From NCBI RefSeq assembly GCF_004361915.1, contig NZ_SNWP01000011.1:744001-808000 (forward strand): DNA of 64,000 bases, in the 5' to 3' direction. The position numbers were made by a program, and so were the translations under genes. This DNA comes from Sediminibacterium goheungense. Lineage in GTDB: Bacteria; Bacteroidota; Bacteroidia; Chitinophagales; Chitinophagaceae. Below the pieces are notes generated by a model. That model worked only from the letters and a program-made list of their open reading frames with translations, was not told the origin of the DNA and did no database searches. Numbering within the stretch: position 1 is the first letter of the stretch; every line of letters begins with the position of its first letter. This document shows positions 1 to 10,061 of this stretch, piece after piece.

Positions 1-47
1 ATATAGTAGGCTACTCTATTATATTAATACAAAAAAAAGGTAATTAA

Positions 48-1211
48 ATGGAGCAACAGTTCAAGGCGTATTGGTTTTGTGTTTTCTTAAAGGCTTTCTC
101 AGGAATATTCTTGCTAATTAACTATCTGCTTGGAATTGATATACTTTTCTTATTTAAGGTACCATTGATTTTATCTTCCTTGATAATTTTATTTTATCAT
201 GTTAAAAAAACATTTTTTTTCGGATTTATTGCAGCACTTTTTTCAGCTTATGTCTTTTTAGGAACCGGGGTTGCTATTTATTATGGAAATTCACTGTCCA
301 CTAAAACATTGTCTCATCTATACACTATTTTCATATGTATGTTTGGAGTGTCTTTTGGTTATTATTTTGCGAGATATTATAACAAAAATATAGATGGTGC
401 TGTAAGAAAGTATATGCAATTATTATTTTTTGTAACAATTGTAATACTATTAATATATTATTACAGTTACTATTTTACCGGCAAAATTGAATATTTTGGA
501 TTCGATACAGAACTGCCAACCAGTATTGTTTTTTTTGTTGGACAAGGCCAAACAGGACTTTTCGTAATCACTATATTATTGATTTTTTTATCTGGAAAAA
601 GGTCTCCTTTAATTAGCGTCCTTGTTATCAGTCTTATTTTTTTGATTAAAGCTGTAAATTTTAAGAAGATAAAAAACTTAATAATTGGTCTCTTATTATT
701 AATGTCAATATCGGTAGCAATAGTAGTAGCATATAATAATGGTCTTTTATGGCGATTTGAAAGTGTCATTGCTGTGGATATAGAGGATGAAGATAGCTTT
801 TATACAGCTACAAGTGGACGATCAGCTGAGTTTATGGGAATTCTTAACCACATGAATGCTGATACTAAAAGATGGTATATCGGTTCAGGATTGGGCGGTG
901 CTTATTATATTGATATAATAAGAGGAGATTACGAGGAACGATATCAACATTATACACATCTTTCATTACTCTCTTTTGTTTTTCTTTTTGGTGTTCCGTT
1001 TGTCATTCTACTAGTAGGGTATATCTTTTTTCTAGTCGTAAAGAACTTTAAATATTATAAAAACAAGTACTATCTAGGGATGATTGTAACTTTTGTTAGT
1101 TCTCTGTTTGGAGCAGGGATGTTTGTTGATTCAATTTTCTGGGTTTTTCTTGGAATCAATGCATATATGAGAACTGCAAGCAAGGATTCTTCTATAATTT
1201 GTATTAAGTAA
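48..1211 (+). CDS. Wzy-like O-antigen/exopolysaccharide polymerase
   Basis: Integral membrane protein of 387 residues with about ten hydrophobic segments. Proteins of this kind polymerise undecaprenyl-linked repeat units at the periplasmic face of the inner membrane. The motif SGKRSPLISVLVI near residue 183 and the later GSGLGG segment, before a cluster of charged and aromatic residues, are typical of the O-antigen polymerase/ligase superfamily, whose members share little sequence. It is followed after 12 bp by the asparagine synthase gene and heads the AT-rich + strand operon. The ATG at 48 follows an A-rich stretch ending in AAGG. It could instead be a ligase, but the capsule/EPS context favours a polymerase. 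A second such protein is encoded at 30672-32051. Confidence 0.7.
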   Translation: MEQQFKAYWFCVFLKAFSGIFLLINYLLGIDILFLFKVPLILSSLIILFYHVKKTFFFGFIAALFSAYVFLGTGVAIYYGNSLSTKTLSHLYTIFICMFGVSFGYYFARYYNKNIDGAVRKYMQLLFFVTIVILLIYYYSYYFTGKIEYFGFDTELPTSIVFFVGQGQTGLFVITILLIFLSGKRSPLISVLVISLIFLIKAVNFKKIKNLIIGLLLLMSISVAIVVAYNNGLLWRFESVIAVDIEDEDSFYTATSGRSAEFMGILNHMNADTKRWYIGSGLGGAYYIDIIRGDYEERYQHYTHLSLLSFVFLFGVPFVILLVGYIFFLVVKNFKYYKNKYYLGMIVTFVSSLFGAGMFVDSIFWVFLGINAYMRTASKDSSIICIK

Positions 1212-1223
1212 ATAGAATAAATT

Positions 1224-3131
1224 ATGTGTGCTATAGCTGGTTATGTTCTTGAAACTAATTTGAAAGAGAATCAAGCTTTAATTGATATTTTGAATCATCG
1301 TGGACCTGATGATAATGGTGTTTATATTGATAAAAATGTTGGTTTTTTTCATAATAGGTTAGCAATAGTAGATTTATCTTCTAACGGACATCAACCAATG
1401 TTGTCGAATGACGGAAGATATGTCCTTGTTTTTAATGGTGAGATATATAACCACCTAGATGTACAAAAAGAACTTATTGCATTAGGGTATACATTTAAAT
1501 CTCAGTCTGATTCCGAAACCTTATTATATGGATTTATTCATTGGGGTAAAGATGTGCTGAACAAATTGAATGGAATTTTTGCCTTTTCAATTTATGATAA
1601 AGAAACGCGTAAAATTTTTCTGGCAAGGGATCAATTTGGTGTTAAGCCTCTTTATTACTTCATAAATGATGATGTTTTTTGTTTTTCCTCTGAGTTGAAA
1701 GCATTCAGAACTATCGATCATTTTAAAAGTACTCCTGATATTCACTCTTTTTTTTATTATTTGCAAGCTCTGTATGCTCCGGGAAAACTCACCCCTCTTC
1801 ATGGCGTAAAAAAACTGCTGCCAGGCACCTTTTTGGAATTCAGCGTTAATGAATTTCTATTAGCTGAACCAGAAACCTACTATCATCTATCTTTTGAACC
1901 AGATATAACCAATCAATATACTGAAGAAGAATGGATCGATCAACTCGATGAACATCTTTGTAATGCTGTTAAAAGACAGATGATGAGTGATGTTCCAATT
2001 GGTTTTTTTCTATCTGGTGGACTAGATTCAAGTTTAATTGTTGCAATAGCGCGAAAGCTATATCCAGATACACAATTTCCATGTTTTACAATATCTACCG
2101 GCGAAGATATGGCAGCAGAAGGCTTTACAGATGATGAGTCTTATGCAAGAAAAGTGGCTGCCTATCTCAATGTGCCATTACATATTGTGACAGCAACAAG
2201 TGAAATTGAAGATGTATTTGATAAAGTCATCTGGCATCTTGATGAGCCTCAAGCTGATCCTGCTTGTATTAATGTTTTAAAAATTGCAGAAGAAGCCAGA
2301 AAACATGGTATAAAAGTTCTACTTGGTGGAACAGCTGGAGATGATTTATTTTCGGGTTACAGAAGGCACCAGGCAGTACTACTTGAAAAATACTATGATC
2401 TGATACCGCGATTCCTTAAATCTTTTATCAAACGGGTTATTCTTTTCTTTCCTTCAAAAAAGCCATTACTGCGCAGGTTGAAAAAATTAGTTACAGATTT
2501 AAATGTCACGAAAGAAGAAAGGTTTGCTGGATTTTTTATGTGGATTAGTGATGCAGAAATAAAAAAACTTTTTACCAAAAAAGCGAATGACGAAATTGAT
2601 TTTAAGAATCTACCTAAACAATATTGGGAAAAATTATTAAAGGGACTACCAATCAATACAAATGATTTAAACAAATTACTTTTTCTTGAAATGAAAACTT
2701 TCTTGCCTGATCATAATTTAAACTATACTGACAAAATGAGTATGGCTGTTGGGGTAGAAGCGAGAGTGCCTTTTTTAGATTTGGAGTTGGTATCTTTCAC
2801 GCAGAAAATGCCAGTGAAATATAAAATGAAAGGGAATGTTACAAAATATCTTTTACGAAAAGTTGCAGAACGATATCTCCCATATGACGTGATATATAGA
2901 CCAAAAACTGGATTTGGTGCTCCTTTAAGGTCATGGATCAGTAATAACCTCAAAAGTCGTATTGATGATTTCCTTGATCATGGAATTCTTTTTCAAGAAC
3001 AGATACTCGATCGTAAAGCTGTAAAAAGTTTGATTGAGAGAGATCAAAAAGGGGAAATAGATGCGGCATATACAATATGGGGTTTATTGGCGCTAGAATC
3101 TTGGTATAAGCAGTTTATAAAGAAAAGTTAG
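1224..3131 (+). CDS. asnB: Asparagine synthase-type glutamine amidotransferase
   Basis: Class II glutamine-dependent amidotransferase of 635 residues. Cys2, the N-terminal nucleophile after Met removal, opens the glutaminase domain (MCAIAGY, then NHRGPDD). The synthetase domain carries the ATP-pyrophosphatase loop SGGLDSS at residues 264-270. The family makes asparagine from aspartate. Copies inside polysaccharide operons, such as WbpS of Pseudomonas O-antigen loci, are thought to amidate sugar carboxyl groups, and that is the likelier role here, by context. It lies 12 bp after the polymerase gene and 1 bp before the fused dehydrogenase gene. Length and key residues are intact. The sugar-amidation role is inference. 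Confidence 0.88.
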   Translation: MCAIAGYVLETNLKENQALIDILNHRGPDDNGVYIDKNVGFFHNRLAIVDLSSNGHQPMLSNDGRYVLVFNGEIYNHLDVQKELIALGYTFKSQSDSETLLYGFIHWGKDVLNKLNGIFAFSIYDKETRKIFLARDQFGVKPLYYFINDDVFCFSSELKAFRTIDHFKSTPDIHSFFYYLQALYAPGKLTPLHGVKKLLPGTFLEFSVNEFLLAEPETYYHLSFEPDITNQYTEEEWIDQLDEHLCNAVKRQMMSDVPIGFFLSGGLDSSLIVAIARKLYPDTQFPCFTISTGEDMAAEGFTDDESYARKVAAYLNVPLHIVTATSEIEDVFDKVIWHLDEPQADPACINVLKIAEEARKHGIKVLLGGTAGDDLFSGYRRHQAVLLEKYYDLIPRFLKSFIKRVILFFPSKKPLLRRLKKLVTDLNVTKEERFAGFFMWISDAEIKKLFTKKANDEIDFKNLPKQYWEKLLKGLPINTNDLNKLLFLEMKTFLPDHNLNYTDKMSMAVGVEARVPFLDLELVSFTQKMPVKYKMKGNVTKYLLRKVAERYLPYDVIYRPKTGFGAPLRSWISNNLKSRIDDFLDHGILFQEQILDRKAVKSLIERDQKGEIDAAYTIWGLLALESWYKQFIKKS

Positions 3132-3132
3132 T

Positions 3133-5259
3133 ATGAAACAAATTGTACAGAATTTAAGGACAGGAGAGACAATGTTGGAAGATGTGCCAATGCCTTTGCC
3201 TCAAAAAGCTAAGATTCTTATCAAAACACATTGTTCATTGGTTTCATTAGGAACTGAGAAAATGTTAGTTGAGTTTGGTAAGGGTAATTTGATCGCAAAA
3301 GCCCGTCAACAACCAGATAAAGTAAAACAAGTCTTGGATAAGATAAAGACTGAAGGGTTGATGCCAACTTTAGAAGCTGTATTTAATAAGTTGGGAGAAC
3401 CTCTGCCGCTTGGTTATTGTAATGCAGGTGAAGTGATTGCCGTAGGCGAGGGCGTTACTGAATTTAGTGTAGGTGACAGGGTTGCCAGTAATGGACATCA
3501 TGCAGAGGTAGTCTGTGTGCCGAAGAATCTGGTAGCTAAAATACCTGATAATGTGTCTTATGAAGAAGCCTCTTTTGCTGTAATAGGCTCTATTGGTTTA
3601 CAGGGAATACGTTTAGTAAACCCAACTTTAGGAGAAACAGTTGTAGTCATTGGTTTGGGATTAATTGGTTTATTGACTGCAGAATTATTACTAGCGAATG
3701 GGTGTAATGTGATTGGTTTTGATTATGATCAAAGAAAAGTAAATCTTGCACAGCAAAAAGGTGTTCACGCGTTCAATGCTGCAGATGCAGATGTGGTTAA
3801 GATTGTGGAGTCATTTACCAATCAAATTGGTGCTGATGCAGTTTTAATTACGGCTTCAACTAGTAGCAATGATGTGATCAGTCAGGCAGCTAAAATGTCC
3901 AGGAAAAGAGGACGTATTGTGTTGGTGGGTGTGATCGGATTGGATATTAAAAGAGATGATTTTTATAAAAAAGAATTGAGTTTTCAGGTCTCCTGTTCTT
4001 ATGGTCCCGGCCGTTATGATGAAGACTATGAACAAAAAGGGGTGGACTATCCTATTGGTTTTGTAAGATGGACGGAGAAACGCAATTTTGAAACCATTTT
4101 ACAGGCTATCTCAAAACGTCAAATTACTGTTACTGATTTGGTCACCGAAAGAGTAGCATTAAAAGACTATCTCAGTATTTATAATAATCTCGGTAAAGGC
4201 TCTATTGCCTCAATTTTAGAGTATACGCCTGATCAGGTCCAGACGGAAAGATCAATTGAAGTTGTATCCAAAACTTGGCAAGGAAATGGGAAAGGAGTAA
4301 TCGGGATTATAGGTGCAGGTAATTTCACAAAGATGACAGTGATGCCATCATTGAAAAATTCAGGAGCGCAATATAAATATATCTCTAGTGCGGGAGGATT
4401 AACTGCAACATCTTTGGCGAAGAAGTATGGTATTGCACAAGCAACCACTGATTATAAACTAATACTGGATGATCAGAATGTTGATTTGGTGATCATAACT
4501 ACCCGACATGATCTGCATGCTAAAATGGTGACTGAGGCTTTACAATCCGGAAAGCATGTTTTTGTAGAAAAACCTTTGGCCATTAATCATGAAGAATTAG
4601 CAGCAATTATTGATACTTATCGTACAGTGAATAATGGAGCATCTGTTAATGTAGGATTTAACCGCCGGTTTTCACCATATGCTCAAAAAGCCAAATTACT
4701 CATTGGAGAAGCAGGATCTGATTTGAATATGATCGCTACGATGAACGCAGGTTTTATACCCAGAGATGTTTGGGTACAAGACATGAAAACAGGTGGTGGG
4801 CGTATCATAGGGGAAGCTTGTCACTTTATTGACCTGATGCAGTTCTTCTCAGGAAGTAAAGTAAGTGAGGTGGTGATGAGTGGCTTAGGAATACATCCGG
4901 AAGAGAATACGGATAATGCGATAATCACACTTCGATTTGAAAATGGAGCACAAGGAGTTATTCATTACTTTTCAAATGGAAGTAAATCCTATCCTAAAGA
5001 ACGCATTGAGTTGTACTCTCAAGGCAGAACTCTTGTGATAGATAATTTCAGAAAAATGAGTGGTTATGGTTTTAGTAGATTTTCATCAATGCGATCCGGG
5101 TTGGATAAGGGACATAAAAATCAGTTTAAAACTTTGGTGGAGAATATTAAAACAACAGGTCAACCTCTGATTCCTTTTGAAGATATTATAAATACAACGA
5201 AAGCTTCCTTTGCAGCATTGGAAAGTTTAAGAACCGGCACTTGGGTTCAAATACAATAA
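3133..5259 (+). CDS. Bi-domain oxidoreductase: MDR dehydrogenase fused to Gfo/Idh/MocA
   Basis: A fusion of 708 residues. Residues 1 to about 370 form a medium-chain alcohol-dehydrogenase-like unit with the nucleotide loop GLGLIG near residues 174-179. The cysteine cluster of the structural zinc lobe of classical alcohol dehydrogenases is not apparent. From about residue 388 a Gfo/Idh/MocA oxidoreductase begins (IGIIGAGNF) with the family's EKP motif near 478-481. Such two-domain proteins recur in bacterial exopolysaccharide loci beside heparinase II/III-like proteins, as here (6380-7972). The substrate is unknown; a nucleotide sugar or inositol-like polyol is plausible. It starts 1 bp after asnB, so the two are probably translationally coupled. 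Confidence 0.85.
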   Translation: MKQIVQNLRTGETMLEDVPMPLPQKAKILIKTHCSLVSLGTEKMLVEFGKGNLIAKARQQPDKVKQVLDKIKTEGLMPTLEAVFNKLGEPLPLGYCNAGEVIAVGEGVTEFSVGDRVASNGHHAEVVCVPKNLVAKIPDNVSYEEASFAVIGSIGLQGIRLVNPTLGETVVVIGLGLIGLLTAELLLANGCNVIGFDYDQRKVNLAQQKGVHAFNAADADVVKIVESFTNQIGADAVLITASTSSNDVISQAAKMSRKRGRIVLVGVIGLDIKRDDFYKKELSFQVSCSYGPGRYDEDYEQKGVDYPIGFVRWTEKRNFETILQAISKRQITVTDLVTERVALKDYLSIYNNLGKGSIASILEYTPDQVQTERSIEVVSKTWQGNGKGVIGIIGAGNFTKMTVMPSLKNSGAQYKYISSAGGLTATSLAKKYGIAQATTDYKLILDDQNVDLVIITTRHDLHAKMVTEALQSGKHVFVEKPLAINHEELAAIIDTYRTVNNGASVNVGFNRRFSPYAQKAKLLIGEAGSDLNMIATMNAGFIPRDVWVQDMKTGGGRIIGEACHFIDLMQFFSGSKVSEVVMSGLGIHPEENTDNAIITLRFENGAQGVIHYFSNGSKSYPKERIELYSQGRTLVIDNFRKMSGYGFSRFSSMRSGLDKGHKNQFKTLVENIKTTGQPLIPFEDIINTTKASFAALESLRTGTWVQIQ

Positions 5260-5280
5260 TTCTTACTTCTAATCATTTCC

Positions 5281-6375
5281 ATGAAAATTACATTAATTGC
5301 AGGCGCACGTCCAAATTTTATGAAGATAGCGCCAATTATTGAAGCCATTGAACAACAACAAAAAAAAGGTTCGAATATTCATTACCGACTGATCCATACT
5401 GGTCAGCATTATGACAAAAACATGAGTGAAAGTTTTTTTGTTCAACTGGGTATTCCTGAACCTCATGCTAATTTAGAGAGTGGTGGAGGAACGCAGGCGG
5501 AACAAACGGCTAATATTATGGTGCGCTTTGAAAAAGAATTATTTGAACATCCAGCAGACGTTGTGTTGGTGGTAGGTGATGTTACTTCTACGCTTGCCTG
5601 TTCTATTGTAGCCAAGAAATTGAATATTGACGTTGTACATGTAGAAGCAGGCATACGCTCTTATGATATGAGTATGCCGGAGGAAATCAACCGCATGGTG
5701 ACTGATGCCATAGCAGATCATTTTTTTACTACATCGGATGTTGCCAATCAAAATTTAAGAAAAAGTGGAGTGGCAGAAGATCGTATTCATTTTGTAGGAA
5801 ATACGATGATAGATACATTGCTAAGACAGTCTCCCAATTTCAAACAACCTTCTATTTGGGATGATGCAGGACTAAAAAAAGGAGAATATTTTGTATTAAC
5901 ACTTCATCGTCCTGCCAATGTTGACGCTGAGCAAAAACTCAAGGAGCTCTTGGATACAATCATTGAAGGTGCAAAAGGATTACCCATCATTTTCCCGGTG
6001 CATCCTCGAACTGCAAAAAACTTACAATCATTGGGTATTCAAACCCATCATTTGTTTATGACAGATCCGATGTCTTATCTAGAGTTCAATTATCTTGTAA
6101 AATATGCGAAAGCTGTGATTACAGATAGTGGTGGTATTACTGAAGAAACCACTGTATTGAATGTACCTTGTATGACACTTCGTAATAATACCGAACGACC
6201 TGAGACGGTAACCATAGGAACAAATGAATTGCTAGGGACAGACCCTAGCAATTTGCCACCAGCTTTTGACCGTTTATTCAATGGTGAATGGAAAAAAGGA
6301 GATATTCCGGAATTATGGGATGGTAAGACGGGAGAACGAATTGTGACCATCTTAGACCAACTTTACAATAACTAA
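5281..6375 (+). CDS. wecB: UDP-N-acetylglucosamine 2-epimerase (non-hydrolysing)
   Basis: Interconverts UDP-GlcNAc and UDP-ManNAc in the cytoplasm, supplying ManNAc units for surface polysaccharide. The 364 residues match the family length. Visible family motifs are GARPNFMK near the start, HTGQHYD, GDVTSTLA, HVEAGIRS, the MPEEINR segment, LTLHRPANVD, and TDSGGITEE with NNTERPET near the end. A WecG/TagA-type transferase, a family that often moves ManNAc, is encoded at 26494-27261, so both genes may serve one polymer. No UDP-ManNAc dehydrogenase is visible in the window, so ManNAc rather than ManNAcA is the simpler prediction. Confidence 0.92.
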   Translation: MKITLIAGARPNFMKIAPIIEAIEQQQKKGSNIHYRLIHTGQHYDKNMSESFFVQLGIPEPHANLESGGGTQAEQTANIMVRFEKELFEHPADVVLVVGDVTSTLACSIVAKKLNIDVVHVEAGIRSYDMSMPEEINRMVTDAIADHFFTTSDVANQNLRKSGVAEDRIHFVGNTMIDTLLRQSPNFKQPSIWDDAGLKKGEYFVLTLHRPANVDAEQKLKELLDTIIEGAKGLPIIFPVHPRTAKNLQSLGIQTHHLFMTDPMSYLEFNYLVKYAKAVITDSGGITEETTVLNVPCMTLRNNTERPETVTIGTNELLGTDPSNLPPAFDRLFNGEWKKGDIPELWDGKTGERIVTILDQLYNN

Positions 6376-6379
6376 TTGA

Positions 6380-7972
6380 ATGCTTCTTAGATTTTTGCGT
6401 TTATTCCATACGCTGCGTTACATCAAGCGAATTCAATGGCAGTATCAATTATGGTATAGGGTTAAAAATCGGTTCATTTCAATACACTGGTATAGAAAAT
6501 ATCTACAAAGAAATTTTGCGACACTCGATGTAGAAGTATCTTCTATATTATGCTCAACCCAAAAAGAGTATTTTGGATGTAATCGATTCGAGTTTATAGG
6601 TTTAAAACAATCCTTTGGAGACTCTATTGATTGGAATTATCAAAATCATGGAAAATTATGGAACTATAATCTGCAGTACTTCTCTTACTTATTAGATGAA
6701 ACCTTGCCTTCTGAAGAACGACTTCGATTACTAAAGGATTTTTCGTATCAATTATTATCGTCCCATGTTCAACCAGAACCTTATCCTGTTTCACTACGTG
6801 TAATCAATACTTTGCTCTTTCATTCGCGTTATCCCATCACAGATACTGTTGTTCTTGAAGCATTGCAAAAACAGATTGATTACCTCGATCATAATTTGGA
6901 GTATCATTTACTTGCTAATCATTTATTAGAAAATGCATTCAGTTTATTTATAGCTTCTATTTACCTATCAGATCGATCTCTTTATGAAAAATCTTATCAA
7001 TTGTTAGTAACTCAATTAGATGAGCAGATTCTTTCAGATGGTGGACACTATGAATGTAGCGTAATGTATCAGAGTATTTTATTAAGTAAACTCTTACTTT
7101 GTATTAATGTAGCTAGAAAAGCAAGATCCTTCAATATAAACTCGCTAGCGTTTTTGGAAGAAAAGGCAGCGAAAATGCTTGGATGGATGAAAACATACAG
7201 TTTTCCGGATGGTACTTGGGCATTAATGAATGATGCGGCCGAAAATATTGCACCCACTACACAAGCTTTGAATCAGGCCGCAGATATATTGAATATTACA
7301 CCTGCGCGCATTGTACTTAGCGATTCCGGATTTAGAAAGATGAAAGGATCAAATTGGGAAGTATTGATCAAAACAGGAGGTGTGCAGCCAGCTTATCAAC
7401 CAGGGCATGTTCATGCCGATATATCTTCTTATTGTTTGTGGTATAATGGAAAACAAGTTATTGTAGATCCTGGAACATCCACTTATGCTATTTCTGAACA
7501 AAGAAATATAGAAAGAGGAACGAGTGCCCATAATACCATTTCATTCAATGGTCTTAATCAAAGCGATGTGTGGGGGGGGTTTCGGGTTGGGAAAAGAGCA
7601 ATGGTTAAGAATATTGAGAACAATCTTGATGGTATTCAGCTATTGATCGAACATTTTTTTGACAGTAATTGTAAGCATAACCGAAAGTTTATAAAGCAAG
7701 ATGAACACAGTTTCATAATCGAGGATGAAATTCAGCATCCTTTTTCTATGAGCTTAATATCTAATGGTAATATCCAATTTGCATCTGGTATTTCCATTAA
7801 TCATCAAGATGATACACTTACATATGACGGCTTAACTATACGTCTGACAGGAGTTAATAATATATCAATTCGCGAGGGAGTTTACGCTCTTTCTTACCAT
7901 CAGTTTCAGAAAGGTATTAGATTTGAATATAAAGCCTCTTTATTTAGTAGCTTTACTTTTCAATTTGTATGA
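6380..7972 (+). CDS. Heparinase II/III-like protein
   Basis: 530 residues. The N-terminal half is helix-rich and contains HLLANHLLENAFSL and SDGGHYECSVMYQ, as in the alpha-toroid of heparinase II/III and alginate lyase-like proteins. The C-terminal half has GHVHADISSY and RGTSAHNTI, typical of the heparinase II/III beta domain. No signal peptide is seen (the N-terminus is arginine-rich), so it probably acts in the cytoplasm or at the inner membrane rather than as a secreted lyase. In EPS operons this family usually sits beside the bi-domain oxidoreductase, as here, and may modify uronic-acid-containing intermediates; the reaction is unproven. A G8 tract lies at 7572-7579, in frame. The next gene overlaps it by 4 bp. 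Confidence 0.82.
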   Translation: MLLRFLRLFHTLRYIKRIQWQYQLWYRVKNRFISIHWYRKYLQRNFATLDVEVSSILCSTQKEYFGCNRFEFIGLKQSFGDSIDWNYQNHGKLWNYNLQYFSYLLDETLPSEERLRLLKDFSYQLLSSHVQPEPYPVSLRVINTLLFHSRYPITDTVVLEALQKQIDYLDHNLEYHLLANHLLENAFSLFIASIYLSDRSLYEKSYQLLVTQLDEQILSDGGHYECSVMYQSILLSKLLLCINVARKARSFNINSLAFLEEKAAKMLGWMKTYSFPDGTWALMNDAAENIAPTTQALNQAADILNITPARIVLSDSGFRKMKGSNWEVLIKTGGVQPAYQPGHVHADISSYCLWYNGKQVIVDPGTSTYAISEQRNIERGTSAHNTISFNGLNQSDVWGGFRVGKRAMVKNIENNLDGIQLLIEHFFDSNCKHNRKFIKQDEHSFIIEDEIQHPFSMSLISNGNIQFASGISINHQDDTLTYDGLTIRLTGVNNISIREGVYALSYHQFQKGIRFEYKASLFSSFTFQFV

Positions 7973-9138
7973 AAAAGATTTTATACTTAAGTTTTTATTT
8001 TGAACCTGATTTATGTGCAGGTTCTTTTCGAAATTCTCCTTTAGCACGGGAATTAGCCAAACAATTAGAAGGAAAGGCTATTGTTGATGTGATCACGACT
8101 GTACCCAACCGATATAGTAGCTTTTCTGTTGAAGCGCCGCAGGATGAGCATAATGGCAATTTACGTATACGCAGAATCATACTGCCTTCACACAAAAGCG
8201 GTTTCATTGATCAGATTAAAGCTTTCTATCACTATTATAAGGAAGTGATGGAAAAAATTCAGTACACAGAATATGATCTTGTTGTAGCCTCCTCCTCGAG
8301 GTTATTCACAGCTTATCTAGGCTACAAGATAGCTTCAAATAAAAAAATACCTTTATACTTAGATATCAGGGATATTTTCACTGATACCGTGAACGATGTG
8401 ATCTCTAACTCGTTTGTGAAAATGTTTTTATTACCTGTATTGAGAAAGATAGAATCTAAGGTATTTAACTACGCTAGCCATATCAATCTTATTTCTGCTG
8501 GGTTCAAGGGATATTTTTCAAAATATACGCAACCAAACTATAGTTATTATACTAATGGTATTGACCAGGAATTTATTCAGTTTTCTAATTTTGAGGAATT
8601 GTTAAACTCTAGTCATATCGTAATTACCTATGCAGGTAATATAGGAGAGGGGCAAGGGCTACATAAAATAATACCACAAGCTGCTAAGCAGTTAGGAGTT
8701 GGGTATCATTTCAGAGTGATTGGGGACGGAGGTGCCAGAAAATTATTAGAAGAGGCGATTTTACAAGAGCAAGTATCGAATGTATCTATTGAAAAACCAG
8801 TAAAGCGAACTGAGTTATTGGAAATATACAAGCGTTCACACTATTTGTTGATGCATTTGAATGACTATACTGCATTTGAAAAAGTTCTTCCTTCCAAAGT
8901 GTTTGAACTAGGTGCCTTTCCACGCCCAGTCATTGCAGGTGTGAATGGTTATGCTCGTTTTTTTATCGAACAGTATGTTTCCAATGTCATACTCGTCCAT
9001 CCTGCTGCCCCTAACGAATTGGTGGAAAAGGTCAGGAATTACAGTTATCACATAGAAAATAGGGAAGATTTTATTCAATCTTTTAGCCGCAAACAAATAA
9101 ATGCAGAAATGGCTGCTTCTATTAGCAATTATTTATGA
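7969..9138 (+). CDS. GT4-family glycosyltransferase (WbuB-like)
   Basis: 389-residue GT-B fold transferase that adds a sugar to the lipid-linked repeat unit on the cytoplasmic face. The N-terminus LYLSFYFEPDLCAGSFRNSP is typical of the WbuB group. The C-terminal half has YAGNIGEGQGL, RVIGDGG and the acceptor/donor segment LPSKVFELGAFPRPVIAG. It overlaps the preceding stop by 4 bp (ATGA) and the following epimerase start by 4 bp. WbuB-type enzymes often move an N-acetyl-6-deoxyhexosamine, which fits the reductase/initiator/dehydratase genes that follow. The exact donor cannot be read from the sequence. Confidence 0.85.
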   Translation: MKKILYLSFYFEPDLCAGSFRNSPLARELAKQLEGKAIVDVITTVPNRYSSFSVEAPQDEHNGNLRIRRIILPSHKSGFIDQIKAFYHYYKEVMEKIQYTEYDLVVASSSRLFTAYLGYKIASNKKIPLYLDIRDIFTDTVNDVISNSFVKMFLLPVLRKIESKVFNYASHINLISAGFKGYFSKYTQPNYSYYTNGIDQEFIQFSNFEELLNSSHIVITYAGNIGEGQGLHKIIPQAAKQLGVGYHFRVIGDGGARKLLEEAILQEQVSNVSIEKPVKRTELLEIYKRSHYLLMHLNDYTAFEKVLPSKVFELGAFPRPVIAGVNGYARFFIEQYVSNVILVHPAAPNELVEKVRNYSYHIENREDFIQSFSRKQINAEMAASISNYL

Positions 9139-10061
9139 ATAAAGTATTCATAACAGGAGCATCTGGCTTTGTAGGAAAAAACTTACTCAATTATTTCCAC
9201 GAAAGACAAGTTGATGCTGTTCCATTCTCACGAACTGAAGGAAACGACTATACGTTAATCGATTCGGTTTACTTAGACAATCATGGGATACGTACAATTG
9301 TTCATTTGGCAGGCAAAGCCCATGACCTTAGAAGGGTGGTGAATAAAGAGGAGTATTACAATGCAAACACATTATTGACGCAGCAATTATTTGATGCTTT
9401 TTTGGCCTCTAAGGGTTCAATTTTTATTTACATGAGTTCCATAAAAGCATCTGCAGATACATCGAATAGGCCAATAACAGAAGATATGAAGCCCATGCCT
9501 ATTACCGATTATGGAAAGTCTAAATTAGCAGCCGAGGAGTATTTGCTAAAATATACTTTACCGTCAGAAAAGAGGTTATATATATTAAGACCATGCATGA
9601 TTCATGGACCGGGTAATAAAGGAAATTTGAATTTGTTGTATAAAGTTGTTCAAAATGGTGTTCCATATCCTTTAGCAGCATTTAACAATGAACGTTCTTT
9701 CTTATCTATAGACAATCTCTGTTTTGTGATTGATCAATTAAATAAGCGGATGGAGATACCATCAGGTACTTATAATGTTGCAGATGATCAACCAGTAAGT
9801 ACGAAGACATTGGTTCAAATCATTGCCAGTAGTTTAGGTAAAAGGGGTAGACTTTGGAAAGTATCACCTGCGTTGATTAAATGCGTTGCTAAAGTTGGGG
9901 ATATTATCCCTTTACCGCTTAACTCTGAGCGATTGCATAAACTTACAGATAGTTATATCGTTAGTAACAGTAAATTACAATCAGTCTTAAAGACGGCAAT
10001 GCCAATAACTGCAATAGACGGATTAAAAAAAACAATCGAATCATTCAAAGATGCTTCTTAG
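9135..10061 (+). CDS. NAD-dependent epimerase/dehydratase (WbpV-like)
   Basis: Extended short-chain dehydrogenase of 308 residues. It shows the Rossmann loop GASGFVG at the N-terminus, HLAGKAHD, the serine of YMSSIKAS, and the catalytic YGKSK (YxxxK). The HLAGKAHD segment resembles the WbpV/WbpK group that reduces UDP-4-keto-6-deoxy-GlcNAc to UDP-QuiNAc or UDP-FucNAc. The order reductase, WecA-like transferase, 4,6-dehydratase matches wbpV-wbpL-wbpM of Pseudomonas O-antigen loci, which supports that role. It overlaps its neighbours by 4 bp and 11 bp. Substrate assignment is inference from order and motif. Confidence 0.83.
   Translation: MNKVFITGASGFVGKNLLNYFHERQVDAVPFSRTEGNDYTLIDSVYLDNHGIRTIVHLAGKAHDLRRVVNKEEYYNANTLLTQQLFDAFLASKGSIFIYMSSIKASADTSNRPITEDMKPMPITDYGKSKLAAEEYLLKYTLPSEKRLYILRPCMIHGPGNKGNLNLLYKVVQNGVPYPLAAFNNERSFLSIDNLCFVIDQLNKRMEIPSGTYNVADDQPVSTKTLVQIIASSLGKRGRLWKVSPALIKCVAKVGDIIPLPLNSERLHKLTDSYIVSNSKLQSVLKTAMPITAIDGLKKTIESFKDAS

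Noticed and set aside
7568..7584. Frameshift at the G8 tract of the heparinase-like gene
   Set aside because: The frame stays open through the tract and both sides match family motifs, so this copy is intact; only possible variability remains.
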